A stretch of DNA of 18,092 bases. Origin: Pseudomonadota bacterium. Lineage in GTDB: Bacteria; Pseudomonadota; Alphaproteobacteria; Micropepsales; Micropepsaceae. A program made the translations under genes and the position numbers. A model generated the notes under the pieces. That model saw only the letters and a list, made by a program, of their open reading frames with translations, did no database searches and had not been told where the DNA came from. This document shows, in pieces, positions 13,819 to 18,092 of the stretch; position 1 is the first letter of the stretch; each line of letters begins with the position of its first letter. Location of the stretch: NCBI GenBank assembly GCA_025360685.1, contig JANYBR010000245.1, positions 1 to 18,092 on the forward strand, written 5' to 3'.

Positions 13819-14286
13819 CTACGGCACCGGCGCGCGGCGGCGCTGCTTGGCGGCGCGGGCTTCGACGTCGCGCGCGGTGACGGCAGCGCAACATTCCGAG
13901 CAAGTCAGCACCGGGCGGAAATCGTGTCCGCAGGCGAGATGCCGGTGCAGGACGGGCGGTCCGCTCTTCGTTGAATAGTGCTTGTCGCCCCAGTGAACCA
14001 GCGACAGGATCGCCGGATAGAGGTCGAGACCTTTTTCCGTAAGCTTGTACTCGTAGCGCAGCGGCCGTTCCTGGTAAGGCACCTTCTTCAGGATGCCTTC
14101 CGCGACGAGGAGGGCAAGGCGCTCGGCCAGCACGCGGCGCGCAATCTTCAGGCTGCTCTCGAAATCCTCGAATCGCCGCACGCGAAGGAACGCATCGCGC
14201 AATATCAGCAGTGTCCAGCGGTCGCCGATCACCGCGAGCGTGCGGGCGAGCGAGCAATTTTCTCGCGAGAGAGTCTGCCATCGCAT
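13819..14286 (-). CDS. HxlR family winged-helix regulator with Cys-rich C-terminal tail
   Basis: A 155-aa transcription factor of the HxlR/MarR-like winged-helix type. The N-terminal SRENCSLARTLAVIGDRWTLLILRDAF carries the family's conserved Cys (Cys11), which in relatives senses electrophiles or oxidants. The HTH and wing follow (RRFEDFESSLKIARRVLAERLALLVAEGIL and YEYKLTEKG). Beyond residue 115 there is an added segment with C119-G-H121, C129-S-E-C132-C133, resembling a small zinc ribbon; many HxlR proteins end before this. The ATG at 14286 has AGGAG 8 nt upstream, at the very edge of a palindromic element. It is divergent from the SDR gene and probably controls it, and itself, through the palindrome at 14394-14411. 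Confidence 0.92.
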   Translation of the reverse strand: MRWQTLSRENCSLARTLAVIGDRWTLLILRDAFLRVRRFEDFESSLKIARRVLAERLALLVAEGILKKVPYQERPLRYEYKLTEKGLDLYPAILSLVHWGDKHYSTKSGPPVLHRHLACGHDFRPVLTCSECCAAVTARDVEARAAKQRRRAPVP

Positions 14287-14300
14287 CGTTCTTGCTCCTG

Positions 14301-14362
14301 CGTCATCGCCCGCCTTATGCGGGCGACCCGATTGGATCACCCGGACAAGCCGGGCGATGACG
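14301..14362. repeat. Palindromic element in a divergent promoter gap, CGTCATCGCCCG type
   Basis: The 62-bp element has perfect 12-bp inverted ends: CGTCATCGCCCG (14301-14312) and CGGGCGATGACG (14351-14362). Each end has its own hairpin: GCCCGCC with TATGCGGGC, and CCCGG with CCGGG. It lies between the HxlR start (14286) and the shared regulatory region. Its left end is 1 nt from the regulator's ribosome binding site, so it would form a hairpin in the regulator's 5' leader. Confidence 0.85.
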
Positions 14363-14376
14363 ATGTGAGGTTGCCA

Positions 14377-14406
14377 TTGACCAAGTCTTACTTCAAGACT
14401 TATAAG
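14377..14406 (+). promoter_or_regulatory. Sigma-70-type promoter of the SDR/isomerase operon
   Basis: TTGACC at 14377-14382 and TATAAG at 14401-14406 are separated by 18 nt (or TTATAA at 14400 with 17 nt). Both hexamers match consensus at five of six positions. Transcription would begin near 14413, leaving a leader of about 23 nt with AGAGGT before the ATG at 14436. The surrounding 40 bases are markedly AT-rich against a GC-rich background. Confidence 0.65.
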
Positions 14407-14411
14407 TCTTG
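14394..14411. promoter_or_regulatory. Candidate HxlR operator, perfect 18-bp palindrome
   Basis: CAAGACTTATAAGTCTTG is a perfect inverted repeat with two 9-bp arms. A third copy of the half-site, CAAGTCTTA, lies at 14382-14390 between the -35 and -10 boxes. The palindrome covers the putative -10 hexamer, so a dimer bound there would block RNA polymerase. Position between a divergent HxlR gene and its presumed target supports an operator. Binding itself is inferred. Confidence 0.65.
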
Positions 14412-14435
14412 ATTGTGAACTAAAAGAGGTCCGCC

Positions 14436-15179
14436 ATGCAGGCTCGCAATGCCACCGCCGCGATCATCGGAGCGGGCGACTTCATCGGCTCGGCCATCGC
14501 GCGCAAGTTCGCGGCCGAGGGCTACACCGTCTTCGCCGGCCGGCGCACGGCCGACAAGCTTGGCGCGCTGAAGGCAGACATCGAATCCGGCGGCGGCAAA
14601 TGCGAGGCGCGCGCGCTCGACGCCCGCAACGAAGAACAGGTCACGGCATTTCTCAAGGAAGCCGACGCGCACGCGCCGCTGGAGGTGTGCGTCTTCAATC
14701 CGGGCGCCAATGTCAATTTCCCCATCCTGGAAACCACCGAACGCGTCTTTCGCAAAGTGTGGGAGATGGCCTGTTATGGCGGTTTTCTCACCGGCCGCGA
14801 AGCCGCGCGCCTGATGCTGCCGCGCGGCAAGGGCACGATCCTGTTCACCGGCGCGACGGCTTCGTTGCGCGGCGGCAAGGGCTACACCGCGTTCGCCAGC
14901 GCCAAGTTCGGCCTTCGCGCAGTGGCACAGAGCATGGCGCGCGAGCTCGGACCGCAGAACATCCATGTCGCCCATCTCATCATCGACGCCGGCGTGGACA
15001 CGGCCTTCGTGCGCGAGCGCATCAAGGCACGCGGCGGCGAGACGGCGGTCGCCGGCATCAAGCCCGATCAGCTGATGAATCCGCAGTCGATCGCCAACGC
15101 CTATTGGTATCTGCACGCGCAGACCCGTGACGCCTGGACATTCGAACTCGACGTGCGTCCCTATGCGGAGAACTGGTGA
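14436..15179 (+). CDS. Short-chain dehydrogenase/reductase family protein, FxxxK variant
   Basis: A 247-aa SDR-fold protein. The dinucleotide loop is G12-A-G-D-F-I-G18, where Phe16 replaces the usual second Gly. The NNAG-type strand reads FNPGANVNF. The catalytic region reads LFTGATASLRGG, then Y150-T-A-F153-A-S-A-K157. The usual Tyr-x-x-x-Lys is thus Phe153-x-x-x-Lys157, with a Tyr three residues earlier. The same variant occurs, to my recollection, across a subfamily of uncharacterised SDRs, so it is not a mutation peculiar to this copy. The C-terminus has VAHLIIDAGVDT and ends ELDVRPYAENW, typical of that group. Function is unknown; reduction of an electrophilic carbonyl is a guess. The ATG follows AGAGGT. 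Its TGA shares one base with the next start (TGATG). Confidence 0.9.
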   Translation: MQARNATAAIIGAGDFIGSAIARKFAAEGYTVFAGRRTADKLGALKADIESGGGKCEARALDARNEEQVTAFLKEADAHAPLEVCVFNPGANVNFPILETTERVFRKVWEMACYGGFLTGREAARLMLPRGKGTILFTGATASLRGGKGYTAFASAKFGLRAVAQSMARELGPQNIHVAHLIIDAGVDTAFVRERIKARGGETAVAGIKPDQLMNPQSIANAYWYLHAQTRDAWTFELDVRPYAENW

Positions 15180-15787
15180 TGAGCGTCAAGGCGGAATTTC
15201 TCTTCGACTTCGGCAGCCCGAACGCGTTTCTGGCCCATCGCGTCATCCCGCAAATCGAGACGCGCACAGGCGTGAAGTTCGCCTACACGCCGGTGCTGCT
15301 CGGCGGCATTTTCAAGGCCACGGGCAACCAGTCACCGATGCAGGCTTTCGGCCACATCAAGAACAAGCTTGCCTATGAGCAGCTGGAAACCCAGCGCTTC
15401 ATCCGCAGGCACGGCATCGCGGGCTTCCAGTTCAACCCGTTTTTCCCGGTGAACACCTTGAACCTGATGCGCATGGCGGTGGCGGCGCAGAACGAAGGCC
15501 TCCTGCCCGGCTACATGGACGCGGTGTTCCATCACATGTGGCTCGAGCCCAAGAAGATGGACGATCCGGAAGTCGTCAAAGCGGCGCTCGTACAATCGGG
15601 ACTGGACCCAGCGTTGCTCGAACGCGCGCAGGCGCCGGACGTGAAATCCGCGCTGATCGCCAATACCGAGAACGCGGTGGCGCGCGATGCGTTCGGCATC
15701 CCGACCTTTTTCGTGGGGCCGGAGATATTCTTCGGCAAGGACCGTCTGCGCGACGTCGAGGAGGCGATGAACGCCGCCTCGCGTTAA
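15179..15787 (+). CDS. 2-hydroxychromene-2-carboxylate isomerase / GST-kappa-like (DsbA family)
   Basis: A 202-aa thioredoxin-fold protein of the DsbA-like HCCA isomerase/GST-kappa family. The N-terminal motif LFDFGSPNAFLAHRVIPQI places the family's active-site Ser at Ser13 instead of a redox Cys pair. PVLLGGIFKATGNQSP and FNPFFPVNTLNLMRMAVAA are typical middle blocks. The C-terminal FGIPTFFVGPEIFFGKDRL carries the cis-Pro loop and the closing strand. HCCA isomerases use glutathione to isomerise an intermediate of naphthalene or salicylate breakdown; related enzymes have other substrates, and no naphthalene genes are visible here. The ATG at 15179 overlaps the SDR stop by one base, with GGAG 8 nt upstream. 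It is the second gene of the HxlR-divergent operon. Confidence 0.93.
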   Translation: MSVKAEFLFDFGSPNAFLAHRVIPQIETRTGVKFAYTPVLLGGIFKATGNQSPMQAFGHIKNKLAYEQLETQRFIRRHGIAGFQFNPFFPVNTLNLMRMAVAAQNEGLLPGYMDAVFHHMWLEPKKMDDPEVVKAALVQSGLDPALLERAQAPDVKSALIANTENAVARDAFGIPTFFVGPEIFFGKDRLRDVEEAMNAASR

Positions 15788-15934
15788 CATCCTGAGAATT
15801 CGGACGATTCCGACATTTCTCATGGACGACGGCGTGCGCGCGCTTTATTGTCCGCCAGCTTTTGCGACCACCATAGAAGTGCCTGATTCCGCAGCCATAA
15901 CGCGAATCGGCCAGCATCAGGAGCAGGCGTTTTG

Positions 15935-16477
15935 ATGATTCCAAAGACCCGTATTGCATGCGGCGCGTTGTTCGCGGGCGCCGCATTGGCCCTCTCGCTC
16001 GGCGCAGCCACCGCCGACACCGCCACCTTGCTGGGCGTGAACAAGGACTGGTCTGCGTTCACCAGCGGCAGCGGCAGCGGCAAAATCTGCTACGCGCTGT
16101 CCAAGCCGACGGCGACCGATCCGAAAAAGGCCAAGCGCGATCCGATCTATTTCATCATCACCGACTGGCCGGGCCGTTCGCCCAGGGCCAAGGCCGAGCC
16201 GGAAGCGGTTCCGGGTTATCAGTACAAGGACGGCAGCAGCGGCACGGCGCAGGTCGGCTCGGACAAGTTCGAGCTGTTCACCAAGAACGACGCCGGCGCC
16301 GGCGCCGCCTGGGTCCGCAAGAAGACCGACGAAGTGCGCCTGATCGATGCGATGCGCCGCGGCCAGGAACTGATCGTCACCGGCACCTCGAAGCGCGGCA
16401 CCGAGACGCATGACAGGTTTTCGCTCGCCGGCCTCTCCGACGCGCTGGACAAGATCCACGCCTCGTGCGGGATGTAG
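15935..16477 (+). CDS. Invasion-associated locus B (IalB) family secreted protein
   Basis: A 180-aa protein with a Sec signal peptide (basic PKTR, then a hydrophobic stretch, cleavage near ATA-DT at residue 27). The mature part has family features: W39 in NKDWSAF, KICYALSKP with Cys52, a KRDPIYFIITDWPGR strand pair, GYQYKDGS, VGSDKFELFTKNDAGAAW-like segments, LIDAMRRGQELIVTGTSKRGT, and the C-terminal SLAGLSDALDKIHASCGM with Cys178. Cys52 and Cys178 probably form a disulfide. Members are periplasmic or surface proteins named after a Bartonella erythrocyte-invasion locus, but are widespread in non-pathogenic alphaproteobacteria, where the role is unclear. AGGAG lies at 15919-15923; a TTG at 15932 is an alternative start one codon earlier. 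Confidence 0.9.
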   Translation: MIPKTRIACGALFAGAALALSLGAATADTATLLGVNKDWSAFTSGSGSGKICYALSKPTATDPKKAKRDPIYFIITDWPGRSPRAKAEPEAVPGYQYKDGSSGTAQVGSDKFELFTKNDAGAGAAWVRKKTDEVRLIDAMRRGQELIVTGTSKRGTETHDRFSLAGLSDALDKIHASCGM

Positions 16478-16609
16478 TTTTCTCCCCCCGTTTACGGGGG
16501 GAGTGCCCGCGAATGTGGGCGAGGGGGGCGGCTCCGGCCCCCTCCGTCTCGCTGCGCTCGTCGTTCGCTGGCGCTCTCGACCCTCCCCCGTAACGACGGG
16601 GGAGGAAAA
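16478..16609. repeat. Composite GC-rich palindromic element, TTTTCTCCCCCC type
   Basis: The element starts one base after a stop codon with TTTT and CTCCCCCCG (16482-16490), which pairs with CGGGGGGAG (16495-16503) over a TTTA loop. A second stem, GAGGGGG (16521-16527) with CCCCCTC (16538-16544), is in the middle. A third, CCTCCCCCGT (16582-16591) with ACGGGGGAGG (16596-16605), ends in AAAA. The outer ends are themselves complementary (TTTTCTCCCC against GGGGAGGAAAA). It probably terminates or protects the IalB-like transcript. It differs in sequence from the GTCAT-ended elements. Confidence 0.8.
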
Positions 16610-16639
16610 TTGGAGCCAATCGCTTATAGAGATCGTGCA

Positions 16640-17776
16640 ATGAACACCAACCTCATCGGCCTGTCGCCGGACGAATTGAAGTCCGCGCTGATCGCCGCCG
16701 GCGTGGCGGAGAAGGCCGCGCCCATGCGCGCGCGCCAGCTGTGGAACTGGATCTACGTCCATGGCGCACGCGACTTCGCCGCTATGACCAACCTCGCCAA
16801 GGACTTCCGCGCCACGATGGCAGAGTGTTTCGTGCTGGCGCGGCCCGAGATTGTCAGCGAACAGATTTCCAATGACGGCACGCGCAAATGGCTGCTGCGC
16901 ACCGGTCCGGGCATCGAGTTCGAAACCGTCTTCATCCCGGAGCCGGGCCGGGGCACCTTGTGCGTCTCCTCCCAGGTCGGCTGCACCTTGAACTGCCGCT
17001 TCTGCCACACCGGCACGCAGAAGCTGGTGCGCAATCTCACCGCGGCAGAGATCGTGGGCCAGCTGATGATCGCGCGCGATGCCCTCGGTGATTGGCCCTC
17101 GACGGGAGAAAACCGCCGCGTGACGAACGTCGTCATGATGGGCATGGGCGAGCCGCTCTACAATTTCGAGAATGTGAAGGCCGCGCTGGCGCTTGTGACC
17201 GATGGCGACGGGCTGGCGCTCTCCAAGCGTCGTGTCACGCTCTCGACTGCCGGCGTCGTGCCGCTGATCGCGCGCGCCGGCCGCGAGATCGGCTCGGCGC
17301 TCGCCATCTCGCTGCATGCGGTGCGCGACGAGATCCGCGACGTGATCGTGCCGCTCAACAAGAAATATCCGTTGAAGGAATTGCTGGAAGCCTGCCGCAC
17401 CTATCCCGGCGTCTCGAACGCGCGGCGCATCACCTTCGAATATGTCATGCTGAAGGGCATCAACGACAGCCTGGCCGACGCGCGCGAGCTGGTGAAGGTG
17501 ATCCGCGGCATTCCGGCCAAGATCAACCTCATCCCGTTCAATCCCTGGCCCGGCGCGCCGTATGAGTGCTCGGATTGGGAGCAGATCGAGAAGTTCGCGC
17601 AGATCGTCAACCGTGCCGGCTACGCCTCGCCCGTACGCACGCCGCGCGGGCGGGACATCATGGCGGCGTGCGGCCAGCTCAAGAGCGAGAGCGTCAAGCA
17701 GCGCGCCAGCGAGCGCCTCGCCGAGGAGAAGATGGCTGTCATGCGCTCCGCCGAACTGGCGCGGATGCCGTCGTAA
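16640..17776 (+). CDS. rlmN: Dual-specificity RNA methyltransferase RlmN
   Basis: A 378-aa radical SAM enzyme that methylates C2 of A2503 in 23S rRNA and of A37 in several tRNAs. The N-terminal accessory domain (LSPDELKSALIAAGV, RARQLWNWIYVHG) is followed by the barrel with the 4Fe-4S motif C115-x-x-x-C119-x-x-C122 in VGCTLNCRFCHTGTQ. Other family blocks are MGMGEPLYNFENV, RRVTLSTAGVVP, LAISLHAVRDEIRD and INLIPFNPWPG. The methyl-carrying Cys344 in GRDIMAACGQL near the C-terminus is present, so both catalytic cysteines of the RlmN mechanism are intact. The ATG at 16640 is chosen; a TTG at 16610 with GGAGG upstream lies inside a repeat element and would add only ten residues. RlmN and not Cfr is indicated by the housekeeping context and the N-terminal domain. 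Confidence 0.95.
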   Translation: MNTNLIGLSPDELKSALIAAGVAEKAAPMRARQLWNWIYVHGARDFAAMTNLAKDFRATMAECFVLARPEIVSEQISNDGTRKWLLRTGPGIEFETVFIPEPGRGTLCVSSQVGCTLNCRFCHTGTQKLVRNLTAAEIVGQLMIARDALGDWPSTGENRRVTNVVMMGMGEPLYNFENVKAALALVTDGDGLALSKRRVTLSTAGVVPLIARAGREIGSALAISLHAVRDEIRDVIVPLNKKYPLKELLEACRTYPGVSNARRITFEYVMLKGINDSLADARELVKVIRGIPAKINLIPFNPWPGAPYECSDWEQIEKFAQIVNRAGYASPVRTPRGRDIMAACGQLKSESVKQRASERLAEEKMAVMRSAELARMPS

Positions 17777-17786
17777 GCTGCCGCCT

Positions 17787-17964
17787 TGTCATCCCCGGCT
17801 GAGCATTGCGCAAGCGATGCGAAGGGAAGGGGACCCAGGTGATGACGCTCTCTTGCTCTCGATGAAACTGCGCATTTTGATCACGGGGTCGAAACCCAGA
17901 GCGGGACAGCGACCTGGGTCCCCTTCCCCTCGCGATACTTCGTATCGCTCGGCCGGGGATGACA
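17787..17964. repeat. Long palindromic element, TGTCATCCCCGGC type
   Basis: The 178-bp element has perfect 13-bp inverted ends: TGTCATCCCCGGC (17787-17799) and GCCGGGGATGACA (17952-17964). Inner arms also pair: AGGGAAGGGGACCCAGGT on the left with ACCTGGGTCCCCTTCCC on the right, near 17821-17840 and 17909-17928. The loop of about 65 nt shows nothing recognisable. It begins 10 nt after the rlmN stop codon, so it could close that transcript. The 316 bases from 17777 to the window end contain no gene I can support. Confidence 0.85.
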
Positions 17965-18027
17965 GCTGTGATTGACGTACGGTGAGCTGTGGAGATCGCG
18001 GAGAACACGAAGGGAATTCCTTATACC

Positions 18028-18064
18028 TTCCGTCATGGCCGACTCACGGGCGGCCATGACGGAA
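18028..18064. repeat. Hairpin element, CCGTCATGGCCG type
   Basis: TTCCGTCATGGCCG (18028-18041) pairs perfectly over 14 bp with CGGCCATGACGGAA (18051-18064) around a 9-nt loop. It carries the GTCAT/ATGAC core seen in the other dispersed elements. It lies 64 bp beyond the 178-bp element. Whether it ends a gene on the right cannot be seen because the window stops at 18092. Confidence 0.8.
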
Positions 18065-18092
18065 TAGGGGAAGCGGCGCCTCCGCGCCTCCG

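Noticed and set aside
16610..16639. TTG start for rlmN
   Set aside because: The GGAGG before it belongs to the repeat stem. The ATG at 16640 gives a normal-looking RlmN N-terminus, although the TTG cannot be fully excluded.
15917..17317. 466-codon open frame on the minus strand across the IalB-like gene and rlmN
   Set aside because: It lies opposite two well-recognised genes and a repeat, and its translation is Arg/His/Gly/Asp-rich with no domain, as expected for antisense frames in GC-rich DNA.

Overview
The window is high-GC bacterial chromosome, most likely from an alphaproteobacterium. This rests on an IalB-type secreted protein, an ReAV/AnsA-type asparaginase, a CaiB-like CoA-transferase, an HxlR regulator with a Cys-rich tail, a TPP-riboswitch-controlled thiC, and abundant intergenic palindromes ending in GTCAT/ATGAC. 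I do not commit to a genus. I see no rRNA, tRNA, CRISPR, prophage or transposase gene. It looks like core and accessory housekeeping DNA with short intergenic gaps.

Layout. 1-873 (-) is a family III CoA-transferase cut by the window edge. 931-3113 (+) is a tight run: an SRPBCC-like protein, a nucleotidyltransferase-fold protein overlapping it by 4 nt, and a creatininase-family hydrolase. 3262-3938 (-) is a GNAT acetyltransferase coupled by a GTGA overlap to a 73-aa protein built of eleven pentads. 4002-6147 (+) is a TPP riboswitch, thiC and a small membrane protein; a GlsB/YeaQ-type membrane protein converges on it. 6476-7738 (+) is a divergent NRAMP-like transporter, facing a zinc-independent quinone oxidoreductase-type enzyme (-). 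9040-9423 (+) is a small secreted protein, tail to tail with an asparaginase (-). 10587-12668 (+) is a TrmH/SpoU methyltransferase followed by an ABC-2 exporter pair. 12772-13807 (+) encodes a secreted alpha/beta hydrolase fold that has lost its catalytic Ser and His. 13819-15787 is an HxlR-type regulator (-) divergent from an SDR and a 2-hydroxychromene-2-carboxylate isomerase-like gene (+), with a perfect 18-bp palindrome over the putative -10 box. 15935-17776 (+) is an IalB-like secreted protein and rlmN. The last 316 bases have no gene and hold two palindromic elements.

How the genes relate. Most neighbours belong to unrelated functions. The clear functional units are riboswitch-thiC, the ABC ATPase/permease pair, and the HxlR/SDR/isomerase divergon, which looks like a self-contained electrophile- or aromatic-responsive module. 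The features most worth a second look are the pseudo-hydrolase, the pentad protein, the operator-promoter overlap at 14377-14411, a near-leaderless promoter at 11114-11152, the altered metal-site motifs of the NRAMP-like protein, and seven dispersed palindromes. Two of those palindromes sit directly against the ribosome binding site of a divergent gene rather than behind a stop codon.
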